A DNA stretch of 64,000 nt from Anaerolineae bacterium. GTDB lineage: Bacteria > Chloroflexota > Anaerolineae > Aggregatilineales > Phototrophicaceae. The notes beneath the pieces are model-generated. The model was not told the origin of the DNA, did no database searches, and worked only from the letters and a program-made list of their open reading frames with translations. The DNA lies in contig JAJDZQ010000103.1 of NCBI GenBank assembly GCA_022824565.1, positions 37,590-101,589 of the forward strand, read 5' to 3'. Every line of letters begins with the position of its first letter. Position 1 is the first letter of the stretch. A program made the translations under genes and the position numbers. Below are positions 20,501 to 27,776 of this stretch, one piece after another.

Positions 20501-22212
20501 TGCGAAGAAAATTGCGCTTGCTCGCGTTCACGGTCGATAGACGGGTTGGTCACGACCGCGATGGTTTCTTTGAAGAAGTCGGCCAGGTTGGCGCGCGTAT
20601 TGCTCAGGGCCGCCAGCGGACCATCCCAGCCCAGCGAGCCAATCTGCTCCTTGCCATTCTCGGACAGCGCCTTGACGATCTCGACATGATACCGTTCCCA
20701 CCCGAAGCCCGACATGACAGCCGCATTGGTTTTGATCGGCGCTTGCGTCCACGGCAGCTTGACGGCGGTCGCTGGCGCTGCTTGGGTGCGTTCCAGCACG
20801 GCGACCGGCGCGGCCTGCGCTTGCAAACCAATGCCACCGCCATTGGGCTGTGGGTGCAGGGGATAGCTGGTCATGTTTGGCAGGGCAGCACCATCGCCAT
20901 TGGAGTGCCAGATGCCGCCGGCCGCCGGGCTGTCGGGCTGGCGATCGCGATAGCGGCTGTAGACATATTGCTGGATAGCGGGGTAGTCCATGACTTCGAT
21001 TTCTTGCCCGCTGCGAACACGCATGGCGATCTTCTCGCCGGGCGCCATCGGTTTGGGGCTGACAGACATGGAATCTAGCGCATAGACGCCGCGCTCGGAG
21101 GTGATGAAATGCTCTTTTTCTGTCTCGCCATACCACAAGGGCCGCAAGCCCAGCGCATCGACACTGAAAACAGCCTGGTCGCCGAGGCGGGCCACGACAG
21201 CGGCCGGTCCTTGCGCGAATGGTCCAAAGGCTTGGCGCAGTTCAGCGTACATTTCGTGGATTTCGGGCGCAGACTGGATCAAGTCGTGCTCAAAGGGCGG
21301 GAAAATATGCTCCATCGCCTCGACCAGATCCATGCCTTTGCGCATGCACAAGGCGTAGATGGTACGGTCGATATCCTGTGAATCGGAGCCGTTTTCGACC
21401 ATGGGGATATCCAGCATTTCCGACTCCAGGCGGAAGCGCGAGATGGTGTTGAACTCGCCATTGTGGCCGATCAGGCTGAAGGGCTGGGCGCGCTCGAATA
21501 TCGGGTTGGTGTTTGTGCTGTAGCGGGCATGCCCCATGGTGATTGACGAGGCATAGTCGGGATCGCGCAATTCTGGATAATAACGGCGCAGGATCTCGAT
21601 GGTGCCCTGCACTTTGTAGACGACGCTGTGCGCGGAAAAAGAAGGAAAATGCACTTGCAGCTCTCGCTCCAGCTGCACTTGCAGTTCAAATAACGCGCTG
21701 TTGAGCTCGTCCGAAGCGACTTGGCCGTTGATGCCGGCGATCTGCCAAAATACCGGCTCGTTCTTCTCGGCATTGGGTCCCAGCACTTGTGGATTCACCC
21801 GTCCGGCGCGGTCGATGAGGATATGCAAGCCAGCTTCGCTCACCTGATGGCAAATCTGATCGACGATGTATTGGGCGCGGTTGCGGTCGTGCGCCGGGAT
21901 CATCACATGCGCCACCCAGAAGTTGCGGTCGGTCGCCAGGGAAGAGCGCAGACCAGCCGCAGCCAGCCACTTCGTCCACAACTGTCGTGGGATATCGGTG
22001 AGCACGCCCACGCCATCGCCTTCGCCATTGATGTAACCCGTGCGGTGGCCCATGCGCGTCAACGCTTCGATCGTGCGCTTGACATTGCCATGCGTGGCTT
22101 GACCGCCCTTGCGCACAGAGCAAATCAAAGCGCAGGCATCGCGGTGCTCACGGTCTATCGGGTGCAAGTCTGCGAATGGATCGGTCGGCGCTGTCATCAT
22201 TTGCGCATTCAT
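17506..22212 (-). CDS. gltB: Glutamate synthase large subunit
   Basis: Glutamate synthase, transferring the glutamine amide to 2-oxoglutarate to make two glutamates. It is 1568 residues. After a short pro-region, Cys27 (DACALIC) is the expected Ntn nucleophile of the glutaminase domain (about 27-440). A linker and central domain follow. Then comes the FMN barrel (ITGYTGGTGAA), with an iron-sulphur motif C-x5-C-x4-C in GCTICRGCQDGTCHVG (about residues 1155-1170). The GXGXG domain ends the protein (ending near GAQGGLF). ATG at 22212 has GAAGGA at good spacing and is chosen over an upstream in-frame start. The NAD(P)H subunit gene gltD is not in the window. A glycine- and proline-rich insert of about 80 residues lies between the glutaminase and central domains. 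Confidence 0.9.
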   Translation of the reverse strand: MNAQMMTAPTDPFADLHPIDREHRDACALICSVRKGGQATHGNVKRTIEALTRMGHRTGYINGEGDGVGVLTDIPRQLWTKWLAAAGLRSSLATDRNFWVAHVMIPAHDRNRAQYIVDQICHQVSEAGLHILIDRAGRVNPQVLGPNAEKNEPVFWQIAGINGQVASDELNSALFELQVQLERELQVHFPSFSAHSVVYKVQGTIEILRRYYPELRDPDYASSITMGHARYSTNTNPIFERAQPFSLIGHNGEFNTISRFRLESEMLDIPMVENGSDSQDIDRTIYALCMRKGMDLVEAMEHIFPPFEHDLIQSAPEIHEMYAELRQAFGPFAQGPAAVVARLGDQAVFSVDALGLRPLWYGETEKEHFITSERGVYALDSMSVSPKPMAPGEKIAMRVRSGQEIEVMDYPAIQQYVYSRYRDRQPDSPAAGGIWHSNGDGAALPNMTSYPLHPQPNGGGIGLQAQAAPVAVLERTQAAPATAVKLPWTQAPIKTNAAVMSGFGWERYHVEIVKALSENGKEQIGSLGWDGPLAALSNTRANLADFFKETIAVVTNPSIDREREQAQFSSQVLIGCRPEVASGRDQNDRLVRLQIPLLLEAPPEFSDAELLRDIAAKQGTLLIEDLAEMFAGKLECLSMGCPADINVDQAVEALQARAIDAVLAGAQCIILDDSAIAAGEELYIDPLLAVAAVDKALRQADHNPNLRRRSGLVVRSGALRDLHDLAICLSLGANAILPYAMYAVSLGTAPRGSRKPLIPEKVEIALGNTLKAVYAGLQKITSTVGCHELRGYGHSFSSIGLSRNIANLLGTPNYFGSTGRGLTWGMLHDDAQARAQEFRGEVRARLKNPERFYPKMWKKAEAVAHGELDFDEYTEALLKLEDNMPVSLRHVLGLKESERHIAPEEVDISIAGYDMPVLISAMSFGSQGELAYRSYAEAAHLLNIICMNGEGGEVHDLLGKHPRNRGQQVASGRFGVNIAFLNAADYIEIKIGQGAKPGEGGHLPGYKVTEQIAAVRSTTPGVGLISPSNNHDLYSIEDLAQLIDELKTANPHAKVSVKLPVVPGIGIIAVGVAKAGADIITITGYTGGTGAARAHALRHVGLPAEIGVWLAHRHLIESGLRDDVELWVDGGMKSGRDVIKMVCLGANRVGFATLAMVAVGCTICRGCQDGTCHVGITTHVKTAEEAEKRNFKAFRPFEERGSAHSIVKMFDELADDIRKWLAKMGISNLQEIVGRADLLYQRSHHDRIDLGGLLKSVPRAQKTPAQPGGRRISRPRNTVSKQITDIVGEYVARGDYELTYDDEQVMAMDRALGTHLAGAIKRQAIPQANRIRAINLSFSNSAIPGNGLAAFIDDPVNVLVEGGAQDGVGKCAAGSKVAILKGLNHNGKRLDGSVGKSFAYGAQGGLFIVQGDADTRACIRMSGADVVFGGEIREPLTDSLGGLGARANLKGYAFEYMTSGRAVVLGDPGPWMCAGMTGGVVYQRVQPKMGLTIDAIRNRIAAGSVVQIVPLDDEGEDDLRELLNAYIRTLEENHQSRAAEPLYALLRRPGDHFVKIAPPMAHKIVNES

Positions 22213-22293
22213 GGTGTGTCCTTCGGGGTACCTAGTCAAAAAGCGATTCCCGGCAAGCAAAACGAGGCGCGACTTTCCGCCATCTATACGCCC

Positions 22294-22322
22294 ATCCTAG
22301 CAGAATGGCGGCGAATCGGCAA
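22294..22322 (-). promoter_or_regulatory. Candidate sigma70-type promoter of gltB
   Basis: On the minus strand TTGCCG is followed after exactly 17 bp by TAGGAT, about 80 bp upstream of the gltB start codon. Both hexamers deviate from consensus, but spacing and position are right. Confidence 0.45.
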
Positions 22323-22395
22323 CTCGCGCGCTTTAGAAGGAACTATGGACATATACGCCAATCCTTTGTGCAATTTGCATAGGTGAAAGCTGATT

Positions 22396-22420
22396 GACGC
22401 CTCGGCTATCACCAGGCGTC
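22396..22420. terminator. Hairpin after the second PucR gene
   Basis: GACGCCT...AGGCGTC, a perfect 7-bp stem with an 11-nt loop, 4 bp beyond the stop of the minus-strand PucR gene. No U-run follows, so it may be a weak or Rho-assisted terminator or simply a repeat stem. Confidence 0.4.
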
Positions 22421-22423
22421 TGT

Positions 22424-24070
22424 CTATTCCAGCCCCAGCAGCCGCCGGATGGTGAGCGCCAAATGCAGCGCCAGGCGAGTTTCGGGGCGGCTCATGTCGA
22501 TGCCCGCGATCTCGTTGATGCGATTCATGCGATAGAGCAAGGTATTGCGATGCACAATCAGCGATTCTGCCGTTTGCGACAAATTGCCGTGGCAGATGAA
22601 GAACGCTTCTAGGGTCTTGACGAGATCGGCATTTTGGCGGGCGTCATAGTCGCTAATCTTGCCCAAGGTGTGCGCGCAGAAGTCGTTCAGCTTTTCGCGG
22701 TCGCTCAGGCTCATGATCAACTGGTACACGCCCAGGTCGCCAATAAACAGCGGGATTTCGGTCTGCAGGCGCACTGCTAGCTCGTTGGCTTGCACCGCAT
22801 CGCGATAGCTGGAGCGCCAGGCATTGACATCGCGCGCCACTTGGCCGAGGCCGATTGCCGCGCGGCTTTGTGGAAGTTGCCGGCTGATTTCGTGGCTGAA
22901 GGCTTCGGCAAGCGCCAGGCTGTTGTCGATAGGATTCTTGTAATCGGTCGCGTGGAAGACGACAACTTCGCGCTCGCGTTCGCGGATCCAGACCAGGGCT
23001 GCGGCGGCCTGGGCGGCAATGGTGGTATTGACGATCGTTTCTAGCCGGCGCAATGATGGTTTGCTCGCCCCGCGCCAAGCCAGCACAAAAGCCACATGGG
23101 TGCGCGTCATGTCATGCTGAAAGCGCTCGCCCTGGCGGATCGCTTCTTGCGGGCTGACATCACCCAGCAGCAGTCGGTCCAGAAAGGTGCCGCGCAACCG
23201 TTTTTCTGTTTCGTTGACGGCTTTCTGCTTGGCCATTTCCAGCGCGCAGGCTGCCGCGCCATGTTCACAGATTAGCTGGTCAATCTCGTCCAGTTCGCGT
23301 TCGCGCCCTATGATGGAAAGATACCCGCGCCCGAGATTGCTGGTGATGATCGGCGCGATCAGCCTGGCCACGCCAGACACGGGCAGCGCTTGCAGCAGCA
23401 CCGGCGGGTCGACCTCGACAACACGGTGGCGGTCGTGCAACTCGACTGGCAGGTTGTCTTGCTTCTTGAGGAAGAACTCGATGTCGTCCCAAAAGCCGAC
23501 GAATTCTGGCTGCAGCTTTTGTGAGATAGGCTGCAGACGTTTGTCGTGAACGATGACATTTTTCTTGCTCAAGCGCGCCATAGCCGCCAGCAGCCCGTCC
23601 ATGCCTGCGTTGCGCGATGAGATCTGCGTCAGTTGACGATAAATCTGTGTGCCGCGCCTTTCGATCTGCCCTTTGCGGTCGACCAGCAGGCTCACGATCG
23701 TGCGTTCGACTTCGCGAATGCGCATGTCGTCAGCCAGCGCCAGCACCGGCAAGTTTTGCGCCTTCGCCACCGCCAGCGCTGTTCCGCTCATCTCGCCATA
23801 TACCGCCACACCAGCCGCGCCAACCCGCACCGCCCACTGGATTAACTCGATATCGCTATGCGCTTTGGATGGATTGCTCACTGGCGCAATCAAGATGAGC
23901 TCGCGCTTTTGCACGAACTTGGCGTCAATATCGTCTTCGGGATAGATAATCGTCGTCCAGGCTACCGGCTGGTCGAGCAAGCCCTCGCCAGAAATGATGC
24001 GGGCGCTCAAAGGCAATGCCAGCTTGCGGATCTCTTCGATTGTCAGGCTGTGTGTTCGGTTTAGGGGCAT
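22424..24070 (-). CDS. PucR/CdaR-family transcriptional regulator
   Basis: A 548-residue regulator with the full PucR arrangement. The N-terminal purine-catabolism-type domain (TIEEIRKLALPLSARIISGEGLLDQPVAWTTI) is followed by a middle domain and a C-terminal HTH with AESLIVHRNTLLYRMNRI near residues 500-518. The start MPLNRTHSLTIEEI at 24070 is preferred because the family domain begins there; a longer open frame runs back through a repetitive element and has no similarity to the family. It points toward gltB from the right, mirroring the PucR gene at 15795. The two may sense related nitrogen compounds, but the sequence does not tell which. Confidence 0.88.
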   Translation of the reverse strand: MPLNRTHSLTIEEIRKLALPLSARIISGEGLLDQPVAWTTIIYPEDDIDAKFVQKRELILIAPVSNPSKAHSDIELIQWAVRVGAAGVAVYGEMSGTALAVAKAQNLPVLALADDMRIREVERTIVSLLVDRKGQIERRGTQIYRQLTQISSRNAGMDGLLAAMARLSKKNVIVHDKRLQPISQKLQPEFVGFWDDIEFFLKKQDNLPVELHDRHRVVEVDPPVLLQALPVSGVARLIAPIITSNLGRGYLSIIGRERELDEIDQLICEHGAAACALEMAKQKAVNETEKRLRGTFLDRLLLGDVSPQEAIRQGERFQHDMTRTHVAFVLAWRGASKPSLRRLETIVNTTIAAQAAAALVWIREREREVVVFHATDYKNPIDNSLALAEAFSHEISRQLPQSRAAIGLGQVARDVNAWRSSYRDAVQANELAVRLQTEIPLFIGDLGVYQLIMSLSDREKLNDFCAHTLGKISDYDARQNADLVKTLEAFFICHGNLSQTAESLIVHRNTLLYRMNRINEIAGIDMSRPETRLALHLALTIRRLLGLE

Positions 24071-24375
24071 GGCGCTGTCCGTCTTGGCATCAGCGCGCGC
24101 ATCACCAGCGCTGCCAGGAGCAGCCTGCGCACAATGGCCAATGATAGCTTGGATAGAGTATACAGGGTCTTGGGCAAGTTGCCCAGTATTGCGGATTGTC
24201 GAATGCTGTGGACACGCTATCAAGCCCCCATCCCCCGGCTCCTTCCCCCAGGACGAGGGCAGGGGAGTTTTCAGCGATGTCAGCTGGTTTTGAAGCCCCT
24301 CCCTCATATTGGGGGAGGGGTTTGGGGTGGGGGGCGGATTGGTGGCATCTCCGCGATTCAGACCACCCCCTTGGC
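24071..24375. other. Gap with GC-rich repeat B
   Basis: A 305-bp non-coding interval. About 24224-24344 holds a repeat-like element: it starts CCCCCATCCCCCGGCTCCTT and ends GGGGGAGGGGTTTGGGGTGG, forming complementary C-rich and G-rich ends around an unrelated core. It resembles the CTACCCC family in its ends but not in its interior. The rest looks like ordinary leader sequence of the PucR gene. Confidence 0.5.
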
Positions 24376-24798
24376 TCAGTCCTGGCGGTGTCCGGCGAGC
24401 TTTTCGTAGGCGCCCGACCAGGTAGACGGGTCGCGTGTCATCCGGTTGAGCTGGATGTGAGCGACTCGTGGCAGCAGCTTGATCATCGCTTCGGGCAGCA
24501 GCTGCCAGTTGCCGTCTTTGACCAACTTCTCGATGCTTTGCGCCTCCAGCGATGCCCACCACCACTTCTGCTGAAAGTCATCGGCTTTTTTCCAATAGCC
24601 GCGTTTTTCCCAGGCGCGCGTCGATTCTTCGACAGTGTCGTCAATCACCCGCAGGCAATAGACCAGCGCTGCCACCATGTCTTTGGTTTCCGGCGACACT
24701 TCGCGCTGCTGGCTGAGCCTTCGCAAGATCTCGGCGATGGTGCGCAACTGCGCATTGCGGCGTTTGCCCGGGCTGTTGGTGTTGATGACGCGGGACAT
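24376..24798 (-). CDS. Conserved protein of unknown function (third gene of winged-helix operon)
   Basis: A 140-residue, mostly helical protein. It starts MSRVINTNSPGKRRNAQLRT and contains an aromatic cluster (QQKWWWASLEAQSIEKL, about residues 78-94). No signal peptide or membrane helix. I do not recognise the family. It begins 10 bp after the stop of the 141-residue gene upstream and is the last gene of a three-gene minus-strand operon. A longer reading from an upstream alternative start overlaps that gene and is not preferred. Confidence 0.65.
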   Translation of the reverse strand: MSRVINTNSPGKRRNAQLRTIAEILRRLSQQREVSPETKDMVAALVYCLRVIDDTVEESTRAWEKRGYWKKADDFQQKWWWASLEAQSIEKLVKDGNWQLLPEAMIKLLPRVAHIQLNRMTRDPSTWSGAYEKLAGHRQD

Positions 24799-24808
24799 GG
24801 GCGGGCTT

Positions 24809-25234
24809 TCAGACGCCGTGGAAAGGGCGAATGCCGCGATAAATGCGCACGCCACCGATGGTCTTCAATATGGTTGCTGCAGCGCGCCCGGTGATCTCCG
24901 CCAGTTCCAGCGCGTTCAGCGGGCGGTTGCCATTGATCAGCAGCGCGCGGAAGACGCTGTCGATCAAGCCGATGTGCTCGGGGAAGAGGTCGGCTTGCTG
25001 CGCCGATTCTGTCAGCGCCAAGCCCAGTCGGTCGCGTTGAAAAACCTCGCCGGTCTGGGGATCGACATAGTCAAAGACTTCTTGCAGGTCGCCTTCCGCC
25101 AAGGTGTTTTGCTGCTCGGGCGTCAGATGCGTGAGCAGATAGACTTGCAGGTCATCGCGGCTTTGCTCCCACCAGTCGTAGTCGATAGCGAATTTGGTCT
25201 CGACGCTGGGCTTGATCAGGTAATTGAGCGCCAT
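24809..25234 (-). CDS. Conserved protein of unknown function with C-terminal winged-helix-like segment
   Basis: A 141-residue protein. The N-terminal part is acidic and aromatic (DYDWWEQSRDDLQVYLLTHL). The C-terminal 60 residues look like a small winged-helix: helices in DSVFRALLINGNRPLNALELAEIT followed by a turn and strand in IGGVRIYRGIRPF. GAGGAAGG precedes the ATG. It sits 16 bp after the 524-residue gene and 10 bp before the third gene. Function unknown; the fold is an inference from pattern, not from a domain match. Confidence 0.68.
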   Translation of the reverse strand: MALNYLIKPSVETKFAIDYDWWEQSRDDLQVYLLTHLTPEQQNTLAEGDLQEVFDYVDPQTGEVFQRDRLGLALTESAQQADLFPEHIGLIDSVFRALLINGNRPLNALELAEITGRAAATILKTIGGVRIYRGIRPFHGV

Positions 25235-25250
25235 GCGCCTTCCTCTGTGC

Positions 25251-26825
25251 TTAGTGGCTCAGCTTCCAGTAATTGCCACCCACATACTCAAAGTCGGGGC
25301 TGGAAAGCAGCGCGGCGAACATGGGCGCGGGCGGGCAGCGCCGCAAGATATTGAGCGTGCTATAGAGCACCTTGGCATGCACCGTGCCTTGCGGATTTTG
25401 GCGGCTGAGCTCGTGGACGAGGCTGCGCAGCAAGCGGAGCAAAGCGACCTGCTTGGTCTGGATATCTTTGCCCAATTTGTCGACTTCTGCCAGGTTGCCA
25501 ACGCCTACAATAATCATTTCGTCATAATCTGCGCCGACAGCCCGTTTGGCGGTCTGGAAGCGCAGTCGGTCGTCTTCGGTGCGGTTCGCCAGCGGGATCC
25601 ACTCGGTGCGCGGACGGTAACTATCAAATTCAATTTCGATGCGAGCGGGGTCGTCTGTGCGGTTGAGATAGGCATACGCGCCGACCGGCAGATGATGCTT
25701 CTGATATAGCGGCGACAAACCAAACACATACTTGTGCTCGTGCACCACCCAGCAGCGATATTCGCTTTTGTCCAGCAGATCAACGAGCGTGACGGCGATG
25801 CGCGGCGTCTTGGCATCGGGGAAGATGTGCCGCGTTTCAGAATTGATGGGCAATGTGCCGACGCGCCGATGCGGATAAATCAAGGTAATGCTGACTTCAT
25901 CTTCTGGGCGCGGCGATGTCAGCGGCGAATGCTCGTCATCCAGGTCATATTCCAGCTGCAGCATCTCTCGAGTCAGTTGGCGACGGTCGTATGCCAGCGG
26001 CGCATATTGCAAAATCGCCGGCACTTGCAAGACCATGCGCGGCAGCAGCGATTTGAGATGCCACAGAACTTGCCCGGCTGGTCCCACTTCGTCGAAGCGC
26101 TCGTCGTGATTCATCGCATAATTCAGCGAAAAAATCTGCAAGGGGATGGGCATATCACCCAGACCGCCAATCTCGGCCAAGATCTGCTGTGGGCTCAGCG
26201 GTCCGCCAGCATGCATATCCAGCACAGCCTCGGCCAGATGCAAATGCCCGATATCGACCTCAATCATCAGCTCGCGCACGAACCAGGTGCCGGCGATACG
26301 CACGAGATCGGGGTTGCGCTCGAGCGAGTCGTTGACTTGTTCGACAATCGTCGTCTGCGGGTCGCGAATGATGTCATCCAACGTGTAGTCGGCTTTCAAC
26401 TGGCTGGGGTGGCTATTTTGCTGCGCGTTGTTGAGCGGGTGGTCGCCAGCGAACTCCACGACAAATTCGCGCGCGCCCAAGGTCTGATGGCTGGCTTCGT
26501 CGAACTCGACAGCCGCGACCTGGATAGAACTGAAGTCTGCGCTCGTGCCGCTGCGCAGCTTGGTGATTTTGCCCGTGGCATAGTCCAGCGCAGCAAAGGT
26601 CAGCCGATCGCCAACCTGGTAGCTGTCGGCGGGCCGATAGAGCTTCGTGCCTGCGTATTGCTGCTGGAGGCGGCGGCGGGATTCGTTCTCGCGCCTTTTG
26701 ACGATGGCGGACGCCAACTCGATAGCGGTCAGGGGGGTCTCATTGTCAAGCAGCAGGTTGGTGATGCCTTCAATATCATCAGCGCCAATAGCGAAGTCAT
26801 ACGCCCAATGGTGTGCTGGCAGCAC
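25251..26825 (-). CDS. Large protein of unknown function with winged-helix-like ends
   Basis: A 524-residue cytoplasmic protein. GTG at 26825 is chosen because GGAAGGTGG lies just upstream; a longer frame begins at a TTG 66 bp earlier without such a site. The N-terminal segment GADDIEGITNLLLDNETPL and the middle GPLSPQQILAEIGG look like helix-turn-helix units. The end (VLYSTLNILRRCPPAPMF then FEYVGGNYWKL) matches the pattern of HARE/HB1-type winged helices found in RNA polymerase delta and restriction-linked proteins. No catalytic motif is visible. It heads a three-gene operon and is divergent from rpmH, sharing a 198-bp intergenic region. DNA or polymerase association is inferred. Confidence 0.7.
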   Translation of the reverse strand: MLPAHHWAYDFAIGADDIEGITNLLLDNETPLTAIELASAIVKRRENESRRRLQQQYAGTKLYRPADSYQVGDRLTFAALDYATGKITKLRSGTSADFSSIQVAAVEFDEASHQTLGAREFVVEFAGDHPLNNAQQNSHPSQLKADYTLDDIIRDPQTTIVEQVNDSLERNPDLVRIAGTWFVRELMIEVDIGHLHLAEAVLDMHAGGPLSPQQILAEIGGLGDMPIPLQIFSLNYAMNHDERFDEVGPAGQVLWHLKSLLPRMVLQVPAILQYAPLAYDRRQLTREMLQLEYDLDDEHSPLTSPRPEDEVSITLIYPHRRVGTLPINSETRHIFPDAKTPRIAVTLVDLLDKSEYRCWVVHEHKYVFGLSPLYQKHHLPVGAYAYLNRTDDPARIEIEFDSYRPRTEWIPLANRTEDDRLRFQTAKRAVGADYDEMIIVGVGNLAEVDKLGKDIQTKQVALLRLLRSLVHELSRQNPQGTVHAKVLYSTLNILRRCPPAPMFAALLSSPDFEYVGGNYWKLSH

Positions 26826-26951
26826 GGTGCGCCACCTTCCAAATCTGCTGGTTGCAGCCGCTATCCTAGCCAGCCGCGCGCGCATCGTCAAGCGCAGGTT
26901 AGCTGTCTGTGGATTCTGCTGTTGGCAACGCGCAATGCCGCCAAGCCGCGC

Positions 26952-26980
26952 TTGACCTGTCGGCGGCGCTGGACTATACT
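26952..26980 (+). promoter_or_regulatory. Sigma70-type promoter of the rpmH operon
   Basis: TTGACC, 17-bp spacer, TATACT; the predicted start is about 35 bp before the rpmH ATG. Both hexamers are one base from consensus and spacing is ideal, making this one of the two best promoters in the window. Confidence 0.8.
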
Positions 26981-27023
26981 GTCTCGCAAGTCTGAAAAGC
27001 GTGAGTAGAAAAAGGCTGAACGG

Positions 27024-27203
27024 ATGTCAACTAAACGTACCTGGCAGCCCAAGGTTCGCCGGCGTAAAAGAGTGCATGGCTTTCGCAAGCGCATGAGCAC
27101 GCGCTCTGGGCGCAATGTGCTGAAGGCACGGCGTCATCGTGGTCGCCACCAGTTGGCGGTTACCCCGAACCATGTCAAAAAGGTGAACTGGAACGCCAGT
27201 TAA
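27024..27203 (+). CDS. rpmH: 50S ribosomal protein L34
   Basis: A 59-residue basic protein of the large ribosomal subunit. The L34 core is plain: [20 protein letters not shown], then [21 protein letters not shown]. Canonical L34 is about 44-47 residues; this one has a C-terminal extension of about 12 residues ending VKKVNWNAS. It is the first gene of the conserved rpmH-rnpA-yidD-yidC-jag block, 4 bp before rnpA. dnaA, which often lies upstream of rpmH, is absent here. Confidence 0.95.
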   Translation: MSTKRTWQPKVRRRKRVHGFRKRMSTRSGRNVLKARRHRGRHQLAVTPNHVKKVNWNAS

Positions 27204-27207
27204 AGCG

Positions 27208-27558
27208 ATGAAACGCGCTTTGCGGCTGCGGCGACCGGCAGATTTCTCGCGTGTCCGGCGACAGGGCAGGTCTTACCGCCATCGCCTGTTGCTGTTGCGT
27301 CTTTGTGAGAATTCTCTGGCGCACAACCGCTATGGCATCGTGGCTGGCAGGCGGCTGGGCATCGCTGTCGAGCGCAATCGCATCAAACGGCGGCTGCGCG
27401 CCCTGCTTATGACCGTGCACAAAGACCTGCGTCAAGGCTTTGATATTGTGCTGCTGCCGAGGCGCGGGGTCTTGCGGCAACCTTTTACCCAGTTGCAGCG
27501 TATAATCAAGCGTATGTTCTCACAAGCGCGACTGGTCCAAAAGCGGGTGACCGCTTGA
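27208..27558 (+). CDS. rnpA: Ribonuclease P protein component
   Basis: Small basic protein (116 residues) that works with the RNase P RNA to mature tRNA 5' ends. The signature region [13 protein letters not shown] (the RNR motif, about residues 57-69) and the preceding [12 protein letters not shown] strand are present. Starts 4 bp after rpmH, and its stop overlaps the TTG start of yidD by 4 bp. Confidence 0.93.
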   Translation: MKRALRLRRPADFSRVRRQGRSYRHRLLLLRLCENSLAHNRYGIVAGRRLGIAVERNRIKRRLRALLMTVHKDLRQGFDIVLLPRRGVLRQPFTQLQRIIKRMFSQARLVQKRVTA

Positions 27559-27773
27559 AGTGGCTGTTACTGCGAATGATCGGCGGCTACAAGCGATTTG
27601 TCTCGCCATTGTTGCCTTCCGCTTGTCGCTTCACGCCGACCTGCTCGGTGTATGCATACGAGGCGATCGAAATGTATGGCGCGATCAAAGGAAGCTGGCT
27701 GGGTTTGCGGCGCATCTGTCGTTGTCATCCCTTGCACCCCGGCGGTTATGATCCTGTCCCGACCAAGGAGTGA
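27555..27773 (+). CDS. yidD: Membrane protein insertion efficiency factor YidD
   Basis: A 72-residue protein of the YidD family. Family motifs are clear: the amphipathic start [18 protein letters not shown], the [15 protein letters not shown] segment, and [17 protein letters not shown] at the C-terminus. It begins at a TTG codon overlapping the rnpA stop. YidD helps YidC-dependent insertion of membrane proteins; yidC is two genes further on in the same operon. Confidence 0.93.
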   Translation: MKWLLLRMIGGYKRFVSPLLPSACRFTPTCSVYAYEAIEMYGAIKGSWLGLRRICRCHPLHPGGYDPVPTKE

Positions 27774-27776
27774 AGC

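Noticed and set aside
19513..21078. A long open frame (521 codons) on + strand inside gltB
   Set aside because: It is antisense to an intact glutamate synthase frame, has low-complexity composition and no recognisable motif. It arises from high GC and codon bias.
24071..24565. N-terminal extension of the second PucR gene
   Set aside because: The extra codons come from a GC-rich repeat; family similarity begins at 24070.
26826..27023. Replication origin near rpmH
   Set aside because: No dnaA gene and no cluster of DnaA boxes was seen in the gap; only the rpmH promoter is supported.
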